From NCBI GenBank assembly GCA_946406305.1, contig CAMJKC010000074.1, positions 1-8,052 on the forward strand: DNA of 8,052 nucleotides, read 5' to 3'. The position numbers and the translations under genes are program-made. This document shows, in pieces, positions 1 through 7,307 of this stretch (the stretch's first letter is position 1; every line of letters starts with the position of its first letter). This DNA comes from an uncultured Lachnospiraceae bacterium (lineage in GTDB: Bacteria; Bacillota; Clostridia; Lachnospirales; Lachnospiraceae). A model generated the notes under the pieces. The model was not told the DNA's origin. It saw only the letters and a list, made by a program, of their open reading frames with translations, and did not search any database.

Positions 1-1
1 T

Positions 2-775
2 AAAGATAGATATGGAAAAGTTACTAATGATAAAGGGCAACTAATAGAGAATGGCTTTGTAATGAAGAAATTAGCATCTGGTATTGTAATGAAAGGTGAT
101 GGCACACCAGAAGTTGCAGTTGAAGATGTAGATGGTAATGTAATAAATAGGACAGACAGAAAAGTTCTTGATAACCTACCATTTGTTACGGATGGGATAA
201 ATGGTAATATGATACTTACTAAAAAACTTAAAGATGAAGTAGAAATACCAATAGATACTGATGAAGCAACAGTGCCAAATATTATATATTCAAATGGTGG
301 GAAAGGAGCAATAAGTACAATTACTTCTGATGAAAGTTTTAAGTTAAATAATCAAATAATTGCTGGCAAAAATATAAAAAATTATATTACAGCAAAGAAT
401 AATGTAAAAACTGATGTTGAGAAAGTAATTATATTTGGAAATGATATATGGGAAGATGTAATAGAGTTAAGGGGTAATAATTCATCTATAAAAATTAATA
501 TAAAAAATTTTAATTATATTTATTTTGAAGTAGCAGAAGGAAATCATGTAGTAGATATTGAAAATGATGAGGATATAAAACTTGAAGTAAATATAGATGG
601 TAAGTTATATGAGACACTTGATGAATTTGTAGAGAATGAGCCACAAATTGAAGAAATAGAAGAGTTGGATGGGAAAGTTTTAGAATTAAAAGTTAGAATT
701 GATGGAAAAAATAAATATAGAAAAGTTTATATAAGAAATGGTCGACTTAAGAAAATAAGAGAAAAAGATGAATAA
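2..775 (+). CDS. Beta-rich acidic protein of unknown function, 5' end missing
   Basis: The frame is open from base 2 without a stop, so the ATG at 62 is almost certainly internal and the gene begins left of the window. I do not recognise a named family with certainty. The first residues (DRYGKVTNDKGQLIENG) resemble the aromatic-glycine ends of clostridial cell-wall-binding repeats, and a similar stretch (DKYGREVND) occurs in the next protein. The part encoded at about 449-760 alternates hydrophobic and polar residues (IKINIKNFNYIYFEVAEG, then LEVNIDGKLYET, then VLELKVRIDGK), the strand pattern expected of a beta-sandwich such as NPCBM-type carbohydrate-binding modules; this is a fold-level guess. 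No membrane segment is visible in the part seen. The last 8 bases overlap the next gene, which suggests co-translation with the T4SS operon. A surface-exposed or wall-facing accessory is the likeliest role, inferred from context. Confidence 0.75.
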   Translation, partial: KDRYGKVTNDKGQLIENGFVMKKLASGIVMKGDGTPEVAVEDVDGNVINRTDRKVLDNLPFVTDGINGNMILTKKLKDEVEIPIDTDEATVPNIIYSNGGKGAISTITSDESFKLNNQIIAGKNIKNYITAKNNVKTDVEKVIIFGNDIWEDVIELRGNNSSIKINIKNFNYIYFEVAEGNHVVDIENDEDIKLEVNIDGKLYETLDEFVENEPQIEEIEELDGKVLELKVRIDGKNKYRKVYIRNGRLKKIREKDE

Positions 776-2234
776 TAGTAAGAAATTAATATATGTCCGT
801 CTTGTAGTTTTATTAGTAGCAATGTTTTTTATAGGTCTTTTTATATTTGTTATTATAAAAATAGATGTAGTTGGGCATTTGTTTAACGACAAAAAATATA
901 TAAGAGTAGCAACCAGTTCAAATCTTGATAAATATTTAAAAGATTTAAGTAGTAGAGAATTTAAAGAAAAAATTAGAGATAAAAAGCAAATAGAAGAAAA
1001 GAAGAAAGAAATAAAAAATATAGAAGAAGACAAATCAATTTTTAAATTTATAGATATTATAAAAAATAAAAAAGGAAACAATTTAATTGATAGCAGAATT
1101 AAAGAAGGTCAAAAAATTGATGATAAGGAAATAGAAAATTATAGAAATAAAATTCAAAACATTTATAATGAAAGCTATTATGGTAAAAACACTTGGGTGT
1201 TAATATCAGAAGATGGTAGAGACTATGGGTATAATTATTATTTTGATGATAAAGGAAAATTAATCTATGATACCGTAGCACCTGATTATAGAATAGTAGA
1301 CAAATATGGAAGAGAAGTTAATGATGATTTAGAACCTGTAATTTTCAAAATAGAAAGTATTGCTACACTATCAAATACAAACTTAGTAATAGTTAATAAA
1401 GGATTCACATCTCAGAAAACTATAATAACAGAAGGAGTCACACTTAAAAATAATGATGATATTTATGACAATAAGATGAATAGAAATGTCCTTGATTATA
1501 TTTACTCATCATTAAGATTTAAAAAGACCACAAATGGTACTATATATGATGGCAGTAAATGGAAATCAGTATCATCACTTAGAAATGATGGTGGATATGT
1601 AATATTTAATAATCCAAACAATAACTTTAATAAAATTATAGGGGAAATAGCTACACAACAAATTAAAGATGAAGAAGATACAAATTTAACATTTTTAGTA
1701 TATGATGCTGATTTATATGAGTTGTATAAAGGATATGAATATATGTTAGAGCCTTTATATGAGACGGAAGCATTTAACGGAAGTGAACCATTTGATTTTA
1801 GTTTTACATTTTTTAGAACGGTTAAGAGACTTAGATTTCAAATTGAATCATATGATAATGAGAAACCAGTTACATGTTATTTCAAAGATTTGAGATTTGG
1901 ATTTAATAAACAAAAATATAAAGAAGAGTTGGAAGTTGCTAGAGAAAATGAAGAATATATAAAATACTTAAAAGAACTTGGGATTTACAAAAGTGATGAA
2001 GAGATACTTTTGGAATTGAAGGCATTAGAAGAAGATAGTCAAAGTGATTATCTTGAATACGAAGACTTTAATGATGTAAATTTATATAAAGAGGTTGTTT
2101 TATTTGATTTTTATAGAGATTATGATAAAGAGCAAAAAGCAATAGATAAAAGAACAGGACCTGCATTTGATGAATATTTAAAGAGTCTAAAAAACTTTTG
2201 GGAAATAGAAAATGGACCAGGATGTGAAAATTAG
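768..2234 (+). CDS. Membrane-anchored extracellular protein with NPCBM-like domain, T4SS operon
   Basis: This 488-residue protein has a single N-terminal membrane segment (about 8-30) after a short basic start (NSKK), with no clear cleavage site, so it is probably a type II protein with its bulk outside. A charged helix follows (55-90, rich in K/E, possible coiled coil). Residues 143-186 read as one cell-wall-binding-like repeat (YNYYFDDKGKLIYDT, then APDYRIVDKYGREV). Residues about 206-378 show a beta-sandwich pattern like NPCBM modules: LTFLVYDADLYELY, an insert, PFDFSFTFFRTVKRLRFQIES, then YFKDLRFGF. Residues 382-430 are helical and acidic. The ATG at 768 lies 8 bases inside the upstream gene, with only a weak purine-rich site before it. 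It precedes the T4SS core genes directly and may bind the cell wall or a recipient surface glycan. The membrane topology is well supported; the domain names are inference and need profile searches. A VirB8-like assembly role is an alternative, but I see no VirB8 signature. Confidence 0.85.
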   Translation: MNNSKKLIYVRLVVLLVAMFFIGLFIFVIIKIDVVGHLFNDKKYIRVATSSNLDKYLKDLSSREFKEKIRDKKQIEEKKKEIKNIEEDKSIFKFIDIIKNKKGNNLIDSRIKEGQKIDDKEIENYRNKIQNIYNESYYGKNTWVLISEDGRDYGYNYYFDDKGKLIYDTVAPDYRIVDKYGREVNDDLEPVIFKIESIATLSNTNLVIVNKGFTSQKTIITEGVTLKNNDDIYDNKMNRNVLDYIYSSLRFKKTTNGTIYDGSKWKSVSSLRNDGGYVIFNNPNNNFNKIIGEIATQQIKDEEDTNLTFLVYDADLYELYKGYEYMLEPLYETEAFNGSEPFDFSFTFFRTVKRLRFQIESYDNEKPVTCYFKDLRFGFNKQKYKEELEVARENEEYIKYLKELGIYKSDEEILLELKALEEDSQSDYLEYEDFNDVNLYKEVVLFDFYRDYDKEQKAIDKRTGPAFDEYLKSLKNFWEIENGPGCEN

Positions 2235-2238
2235 GAGG
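2233..2238 (+). promoter_or_regulatory. Shine-Dalgarno AGGAGG setting the VirB2-like start
   Basis: A perfect AGGAGG lies 6 bases before the ATG at 2245. It overlaps the stop codon of the preceding gene. This supports 2245 over the in-frame ATG at 2212, which has no such site and would extend back into the upstream gene. Confidence 0.85.
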
Positions 2239-2244
2239 ATAAAA

Positions 2245-2601
2245 ATGGGAAGAATTAGAAATAAGATTTTTGTTTTAAGTGTTTTATTTAATGTATTATT
2301 TGTCAATATGTTTACATTTGCATCAAGCGATGCAGATGCACCAACACTTACAGAAGTAAGAAGTATAGTATCCGATGGACTTGATTTATTTTTTGGAGCT
2401 CTTGGAGCATTTGCAGTAATAATGGGTGGAATAGAGTTTTATAGGGGATTTTTAGCATATAGAGATTCTGTGAATAAAGGTGGATATGGAGAATCAAAAT
2501 CAAATTTTGTTCAACATATAATAGCAGGAGTTCTTTGTCTTATAGGTGCAGTTCTTGTATTTGTAGTGCTTTCTTGGGCAAAGGATTTATTTAGTATCTA
2601 A
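2245..2601 (+). CDS. VirB2/Maff2-like small membrane protein of the T4SS
   Basis: The protein has 118 residues from the ATG at 2245. It begins with a signal peptide: basic MGRIRNK, hydrophobic core about 8-25, and likely cleavage near FTFA/SS at 26-27. The mature part has two membrane segments (LFFGALGAFAVIMGG and IIAGVLCLIGAVLVFVVL) joined by a polar loop (YRDSVNKGGYGESKSN). This layout matches the VirB2/TrbC pilin subunits and the Maff2-type proteins that sit just before VirB6-like genes in Tn1549-like clostridial elements. The segment GGIEFYRGF before the loop and IAGVLCLIGAV after it echo the conserved glycine-rich pattern of Maff2. The expected role is a pore or pilin-like subunit in the membrane. 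It has the best ribosome binding site in the window, consistent with a subunit needed in many copies. Its stop overlaps the next start by one base (TAATG). The assignment rests on size, topology and gene order more than on residue identity. Confidence 0.82.
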   Translation: MGRIRNKIFVLSVLFNVLFVNMFTFASSDADAPTLTEVRSIVSDGLDLFFGALGAFAVIMGGIEFYRGFLAYRDSVNKGGYGESKSNFVQHIIAGVLCLIGAVLVFVVLSWAKDLFSI

Positions 2602-3548
2602 TGACAAATGAACAAATAGAACAACTTGAGAGTAATTTTAGAATTTTTCGAGATATGATAGCAGAGATTTTTAGTGTATCTGGTGGAGAGTCAGCACTTA
2701 GTTTTGCTAATCCATCAGAGTTATTATTTGTATTTTCAAATAGAGTTGTAGTAGGATTTTCTGAATTTACTCATAGTGATTTGTATTCATTTTTTGTAGG
2801 TGTTGCTTTAATATTTTTAATGACTAATTTTATCATAAGAAATTATGAAGAGAATAATATATTAAAAGAACAAGGTTTATTCACACAGAGGATGTTGAGA
2901 AAATATGTGTCATTTATAACAGCATTAATACTTATATATTGGATGAGGTCAATTATATATTTTATGTTAGCACTATTTAGATTTGTGTTATATTTTGCAG
3001 TAGATATAACAGATAGGAATACAAATATAGTTGATTTATCTGCAGTAGGTTTTGATGCAAATACTATAGCTTATAAAATACTTGATGCTGAGAAAATATT
3101 TAATGGAACGGCTCTTATAGATGAAACAATAGCAAGAAGCAAGGAAGCAGCACTTAGGAATTTATATTTTGTACCATGGGTTGTTGCTTTTGTTAGCAAA
3201 CTTGGAATAGTAGTAATTGTAATGGAAAACGCCATAAGGATTCTAACTTATGTATCTACATATGTTCTATCAATATCAGATATAGTTTATAATTTAAAAA
3301 ATAGTCGACTAATAAATTTTACAAAGAATATAATAGCTCTTTGTTTTCAGCAAACAGTTATAGTGCTTGTCCTATACTTTTTTAATCTAATATGCAATCC
3401 TTATCTTAAAACAATACTTACAGATGTAATGAATGGTACAGGAAATTATTTATCACTTGCTATTATATTTGTAGCAGTTCAATCTGCAAAACTACTTATG
3501 TTAATAGGTAGTAGAAGTATAGCAAAGAGAACATTTGGGGTAAAATAA
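2601..3548 (+). CDS. VirB6/TrbL-like polytopic T4SS channel protein
   Basis: This 315-residue protein has membrane segments at about 62-80, 103-136 (one long or two short), 189-230 (two), 241-265 and 282-303. The stretch MENAIRILTYVSTYVLSISDI followed by NFTKNIIALCFQQTVIVLVLY corresponds to the conserved part of clostridial VirB6-like proteins, where a membrane helix ending in a polar turn is followed by a helix carrying an AL(G/C)FQ motif. The N-terminal 50 residues are soluble. The family forms the inner-membrane channel platform of T4SSs and works with the VirB2-like and VirB4 proteins. Its start and stop each overlap a neighbour by one base (TAATG at both ends), and no strong ribosome binding site precedes it, so translation probably depends on coupling. 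The C-terminal tail is basic (GSRSIAKRTFGVK) and probably cytoplasmic. Confidence is high for a VirB6-like role because of topology, motif and position. Confidence 0.85.
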   Translation: MTNEQIEQLESNFRIFRDMIAEIFSVSGGESALSFANPSELLFVFSNRVVVGFSEFTHSDLYSFFVGVALIFLMTNFIIRNYEENNILKEQGLFTQRMLRKYVSFITALILIYWMRSIIYFMLALFRFVLYFAVDITDRNTNIVDLSAVGFDANTIAYKILDAEKIFNGTALIDETIARSKEAALRNLYFVPWVVAFVSKLGIVVIVMENAIRILTYVSTYVLSISDIVYNLKNSRLINFTKNIIALCFQQTVIVLVLYFFNLICNPYLKTILTDVMNGTGNYLSLAIIFVAVQSAKLLMLIGSRSIAKRTFGVK

Positions 3549-4657
3549 TGGTAAATATTCCATCAGATTTAAGGAAAAATAAAGAAACAATAATAGGAAA
3601 CATGGATTTAAGAGAGTGCATATGTTTATTTTTAGGATTATTACTTGCACTTTCTATTTTATATTATATAAGAGTGGTTTTAGGATATAAAAGAATAGTA
3701 GTAGCCGCATTTATAGGTGGCATTTTTGTTATACCTTTTTTGATTTTGGGTTTTAAAAAAATAAATGGTATGAAAATGGAGGATTATTTTAAAGTATTTG
3801 TGAGTAATAAAATACTTGCAAGAAGTAAAAGAATAAATGTGGGTCAATATATTGAGACGAATGTAAGTAATAATAAATATGAGACAATTAGGTATTATAG
3901 ACTGCTTGAAAAAGCTGAAATATTTAAATTAAGACAGCATCTAATTGATAAAAAAATACTCATACTTACAGAATATATAGATTATAAAAATACATATATA
4001 GCAATTTTTAGGCTTGATGGTAAAGATATGATTTTAGAACAAATAAAAAGAAATAAAAAAGCTATAGATGACAAAAATATTGAAATTAAAAATTTTATAA
4101 AAGAAATAAAAATAGTAAAAAAAGAGAAATTTAAAAATTTAGACAAAGATGAAATTAATGATTTTAATAATAAAAAAAAAGCCAAATTGAAAGAATTAAA
4201 ACATAAAGTAAAAACACTAAAATTTGAAAAGAAATATTTACAAGAAAAAACATTAAATGATTTTAAAGATGAAGTTGATATATTTGAAGATTTATTTGAT
4301 ATAAAAGCAGAAAGAATACTTATTAATAATAAAAATAAAAATGATAAAGTTCATAATGAAATTAATAATTTAAGAGAAGAAATAAGTAATGATGAAAGAA
4401 AAGTTTATGAACTTCATATATTTAATAAATCAGATTTCAAAAAGTTTATTAATAGTATTGATGATGAGATGATATTTATAAATAATGATGATTTAGTCGA
4501 TGTATATGTATTTGATAAAAGTAAAAATATAGAGTTAGTAGATTTGATAGAGATCGATAAAAATGAGAGTTTATATAAAAACAAATTATTAAGTTTAGAA
4601 GCAAGAAATTTTTATAATCATTATAGGAAAATAAATAATTTAGAGGAGATTTTATAG
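3548..4657 (+). CDS. PrgI-family T4SS protein with long coiled-coil C-terminal extension
   Basis: The first 100 or so residues are a typical PrgI domain: VNIPSDLRKNKETIIGNMDLRECICLFLG, then membrane segments at about 24-45 and 49-69, then NGMKMEDYFKVFVSNKIL. PrgI proteins are small membrane partners of VirB4 in Gram-positive T4SSs and normally end soon after this point or after a modest tail. Here the protein reaches 369 residues. Residues about 135-157 form a short strand-rich segment (KKILILTEYIDYKNTYIAIFRL). Residues 160-240 and 265-290 are very rich in K, E, D, N and I/L, with likely coiled-coil character. Residues 305-335 return to strand-like sequence (MIFINNDDLVDVYVFD). Both ends overlap neighbours by one base (TAATG, then TAGTG). 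The family call is strong. The extension's role is unknown; a scaffold reaching the cytoplasmic VirB4 hexamer is a guess. Confidence 0.9.
   Translation: MVNIPSDLRKNKETIIGNMDLRECICLFLGLLLALSILYYIRVVLGYKRIVVAAFIGGIFVIPFLILGFKKINGMKMEDYFKVFVSNKILARSKRINVGQYIETNVSNNKYETIRYYRLLEKAEIFKLRQHLIDKKILILTEYIDYKNTYIAIFRLDGKDMILEQIKRNKKAIDDKNIEIKNFIKEIKIVKKEKFKNLDKDEINDFNNKKKAKLKELKHKVKTLKFEKKYLQEKTLNDFKDEVDIFEDLFDIKAERILINNKNKNDKVHNEINNLREEISNDERKVYELHIFNKSDFKKFINSIDDEMIFINNDDLVDVYVFDKSKNIELVDLIEIDKNESLYKNKLLSLEARNFYNHYRKINNLEEIL
4642..4649 (+). promoter_or_regulatory. Ribosome binding site AGAGGAGA for the GTG start of VirB4
   Basis: This purine-rich site lies inside the end of the PrgI-family gene, 7 bases before the GTG at 4657. 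It supports that GTG as the real start, although the codon overlaps the upstream TAG by one base. Confidence 0.75.
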
Positions 4658-7248
4658 TGGATGATAAAAGACCACAACTTGAACTTATTAATAGAGATAG
4701 AAACACAATAGTTTCATCTATTTTGGTTGAAAATATATATGAAGATGGATCTATTCATTCAGTAGGTAGTAGGTATGTCAAAGTATTTAAAATACAAGAT
4801 ATAAATTATAAATTGTCTGATGATAAACATTTGATAGATGAAGCATATAAAAATGTTTTAAATTCTACAGATAAAAATGTAGAAATATCATTAATTGTTA
4901 ATTCTAAAAAGATAAGCAAGAAGTATCTTAATGAAAATGTCATATTGAAACATAAAGAAGATAAGTTTAATTATCTTAGAGATGGTATAAATGAAACCAT
5001 AAGAAAAAATTCATCAACAGAGACATTAATTAAAGAAAAATATTTAATTATAGCATTTAAAGAAGAAAGAAATGAATATATTAAAACTGTGAATAAAAAT
5101 AATAAAGACCTGACAGAGAGATTTGCAGGAGCAACAAAAAGAATTGTAGGAGTAATGACAAAAAATGTAGGGGCGAATCAATATTGTAGGGGCGAAGCTT
5201 TGCGAGCCTTTAACAAGAAAGTAGAGTTAGTAGTAGGGGCGAACCTTCGTGAGCCCTGTAAAAAAATGTCAAATGATAATTATACCCCATCAAACAGAAT
5301 GAAAATTATAAGTTCTGCTATAAAAAGAAATTTTGAGAGTGTTTCTAATGCAAGGCTTTTAGAATTAACACAGGATGAAACAATAAAACTATTATATTAT
5401 TTATACAATAGAGATAGAGTAAACGATAAACTTTCAAGTGAAACATATGATTTGATAAGTGAAAAAAGTAGGGAAGAATTAAACATATCTTATGCTGAAT
5501 TAATATCTCCAAAGAGTATGGAATTTCATAAAGATTTTATGAAGTTCAATAGTAAATATATGATAGCACTCCATATGGATGATATAAATAAGCAGATAGA
5601 CACAGATACACTTGAAAGAATAACTAACAACAATTTTGAAGTTTTAATTGGTTTAAAAGAGAGACCAATAGATGCTTTAACTACAAGTAGGCTTATAGGA
5701 AGAGAACTTGGGAATATTGAAGGGGAGATATATGATATACAAAAGAAGCTTGCTGAGTCAAAAGTATCGGTAGATTTAATACCACAAATGCTAAAACTTA
5801 GAAGAGAAGAAGCAATAAAGATAAATGAAAATATAAAAACTAAAAATGATGGTTTATTTGATATGGGACTATATGCATTAGTTTTTGGTGATACATATGA
5901 AGAGTGTATTGATAACGTATATAGTTTTATAAATAATGCTACACTTAGTGGACTATATTTTGTAATATCAGAGAATATGCAAGAGAATGTATTTAATACT
6001 ATTATGCCTTTTGGTATAAATCAAACATTATATACAAGATGCATAAATAGTGAAGGTTTAACAGCATTTCAACCATTTAATGCAATGGATTTAATAGATG
6101 AAAATGGTGATTACTATGGTAAAAATCTAATAACAAATAATCCAGTTGTATACGATGTAATGGGAGCAGACAACTACTCAATGCTACTATTTGGAATGAC
6201 AGGTAAAGGCAAATCAATGATAGGAAAACAAACATTACTCAGTAGATATTTAAGAGATACAAAAAGACAAGCAATAATAATAGATGCATCAGGGGAATAT
6301 GTTCCTATAGCAAAAGAATTAAATGGACAAGTGATAAACATAGAAGCAGGTGGCATACATCATATAAATTTATTTGATATAGATGAAAATTATGGAGATA
6401 ACCCACTTGCTGATAAAGAAGATATGATACTTTCAGTATGTAGTCTTATGCAGAAAGAGAAATTAACAGCAGGGCAGAGAACCACAGTAAGCATGGCAGT
6501 ATCTGAAATATATAAAAAATGGATAGAAGATAAAATATCAGTTCCAACAATAGAAGATTTTGAAATAGCACTTGAAAGAATAACAAAAGATGATGAAGAA
6601 AATATAGAAGATAAAGAATTATTAAAAGCAATAAAATATTATAGTAAAACTTCTCATTGCACTTTATTTAGGGGCAAGTCTAATATTGACTTAAAGAAAA
6701 ATATTATAAATTATAATATATGTAATCTTGGCAAAGAGTTAAAACCTATGGCTATGGAAGTTCTTTTGGATAATATATGGCTTACAATATCTAAAAATAG
6801 AGCGATGGGAATGGATACAGATATTATTATAGACGAATTTCATTTAATGTTTTTAAATGATGACACAGCATCTTTTATGGCGAAACTCTGGAAGATGCTA
6901 CGAAAATCACATGGTTGTCCTATAGGTATTACACAAAACCCAGAAGATGTCCTAAATTCATTTTTTGGAAGAGATGTAATAGCAAATACTGGATTTATAG
7001 TATCATTATCACTACTTGAATCAGATATAAAACTATTAAAAAATATTCTAATGCTCACAGAAAAAGAAGTAGAGTATATAAGAAATAAAGAAGCTGGGAC
7101 TGGTCTTATATATGTATATAGTAGTAAAGGTAGAGGATCAAGAGTAGTTGTCCCATTTGATAATCATTATGATGAAAATAATATTATATATAGATTAATA
7201 AATACAACAGATAAAATAAATACAGTAAGGGTGAAGCACAATTCGTAG
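4657..7248 (+). CDS. virB4: VirB4/TraE-family conjugation ATPase carrying in-frame GC-rich repeats
   Basis: This 863-residue protein is the T4SS motor that powers pore assembly and substrate transfer at the cytoplasmic membrane. The start is GTG, with a good ribosome binding site. The C-terminal ATPase domain has Walker A GMTGKGKS (513-520), preceded by the usual YYGKNLITNNPVVYDVMG entry. It also has the KEDMILSVCSLMQ and AGQRTTVSMAVSEIY region, Walker B IIIDEF (723-728, acidic pair D726-E727), the GITQNPEDVL motif (757-766) and the family ending GTGLIYVYSSKGRGSRVVVPF. All ATPase residues look intact. The N-terminal domain is VirB4-like but holds an extra stretch at about 171-201, translated from three GC-rich repeat units; family members normally pass from the KYLIIAF region to the LTQDETIKLLYYLYN region over a shorter distance. 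The last residues (VRVKHNS) and the TAG stop also come from repeat sequence. Whether the protein tolerates the insert is unknown, but the frame is preserved. Confidence 0.95.
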   Translation: MDDKRPQLELINRDRNTIVSSILVENIYEDGSIHSVGSRYVKVFKIQDINYKLSDDKHLIDEAYKNVLNSTDKNVEISLIVNSKKISKKYLNENVILKHKEDKFNYLRDGINETIRKNSSTETLIKEKYLIIAFKEERNEYIKTVNKNNKDLTERFAGATKRIVGVMTKNVGANQYCRGEALRAFNKKVELVVGANLREPCKKMSNDNYTPSNRMKIISSAIKRNFESVSNARLLELTQDETIKLLYYLYNRDRVNDKLSSETYDLISEKSREELNISYAELISPKSMEFHKDFMKFNSKYMIALHMDDINKQIDTDTLERITNNNFEVLIGLKERPIDALTTSRLIGRELGNIEGEIYDIQKKLAESKVSVDLIPQMLKLRREEAIKINENIKTKNDGLFDMGLYALVFGDTYEECIDNVYSFINNATLSGLYFVISENMQENVFNTIMPFGINQTLYTRCINSEGLTAFQPFNAMDLIDENGDYYGKNLITNNPVVYDVMGADNYSMLLFGMTGKGKSMIGKQTLLSRYLRDTKRQAIIIDASGEYVPIAKELNGQVINIEAGGIHHINLFDIDENYGDNPLADKEDMILSVCSLMQKEKLTAGQRTTVSMAVSEIYKKWIEDKISVPTIEDFEIALERITKDDEENIEDKELLKAIKYYSKTSHCTLFRGKSNIDLKKNIINYNICNLGKELKPMAMEVLLDNIWLTISKNRAMGMDTDIIIDEFHLMFLNDDTASFMAKLWKMLRKSHGCPIGITQNPEDVLNSFFGRDVIANTGFIVSLSLLESDIKLLKNILMLTEKEVEYIRNKEAGTGLIYVYSSKGRGSRVVVPFDNHYDENNIIYRLINTTDKINTVRVKHNS
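5167..5256 (+). repeat. GC-rich GTAGGGGCGA repeat units inside virB4
   Basis: Three units begin with the same GTAGGGGCGA: 5167-5185 (a half unit with no GAGCCC end), 5186-5208 and 5233-5256. They are far richer in G+C than the surrounding gene (16 of 24 bases in the last unit). Units one and three are read in the same frame (V-G-A-N), and unit two in another (C-R-G-E-A). The third frame, which would start with TAG, is not used. Complete units form a hairpin: in 5237-5256, GGGC pairs with GCCC, then GA faces GA, then AC pairs with GT around CTTC. The family resembles the GTAGGGGCG-type short dispersed repeats known from several bacterial genomes. No transposase is present. Confidence 0.88.
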
Positions 7249-7290
7249 GAGGGGCAAAGCACAATCTGTAGGGGCGAGCACTGCGAGCCC
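7225..7290 (+). repeat. GC-rich repeat units at the 3' end of virB4 and beyond
   Basis: Three units of the same family follow one another: 7225-7244 (diverged GTAAGGGTGAAGCACAATTC), 7245-7267 (GTAGGAGGGGCAAAGCACAA and three more bases) and 7268-7290 (a complete unit). The first encodes the last residues of VirB4, and the TAG of the second unit (7246-7248) is its stop codon. The complete unit folds as GGGC/GCCC (7272-7275 with 7287-7290), GA facing GA, then GC/GC around the loop ACT. The first two units share GCACAAT and lack the GAGCCC end. No T-run follows the hairpin, so I do not call it a terminator. Confidence 0.85.
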
Positions 7291-7307
7291 ACATTAAGAA
7301 TTTTGAT

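Noticed and set aside
62..775. Complete gene starting at the ATG at 62
   Set aside because: The frame is open to the left edge, continuous in style with the downstream protein, and no ribosome binding site precedes 62.
686..1081. Minus-strand open frame of 131 codons, and similar shorter minus-strand frames elsewhere
   Set aside because: They lie antisense to well-supported genes, have F/L/I/S-rich translations typical of reversed AT-rich coding sequence, and lack ribosome binding sites.
2212..2244. Upstream in-frame ATG as the start of the VirB2-like gene
   Set aside because: It lies inside the preceding gene, has no ribosome binding site and would place 11 charged residues before a normal signal peptide. 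AGGAGG at 2233-2238 points to 2245.
5167..5256. CRISPR-like array
   Set aside because: There are only three units of unequal length and spacing, in coding sequence, with no spacer-length regularity and no cas genes.
7246..7256. Strong Shine-Dalgarno-like AGGAGGGG just after the virB4 stop region
   Set aside because: No ATG, GTG or TTG follows at a usable distance. The match is a by-product of the repeat sequence.
7268..7300. Intrinsic terminator after virB4
   Set aside because: The hairpin is short and has an internal GA/GA step, and the following sequence ACATTAAGAA is not a T-run.
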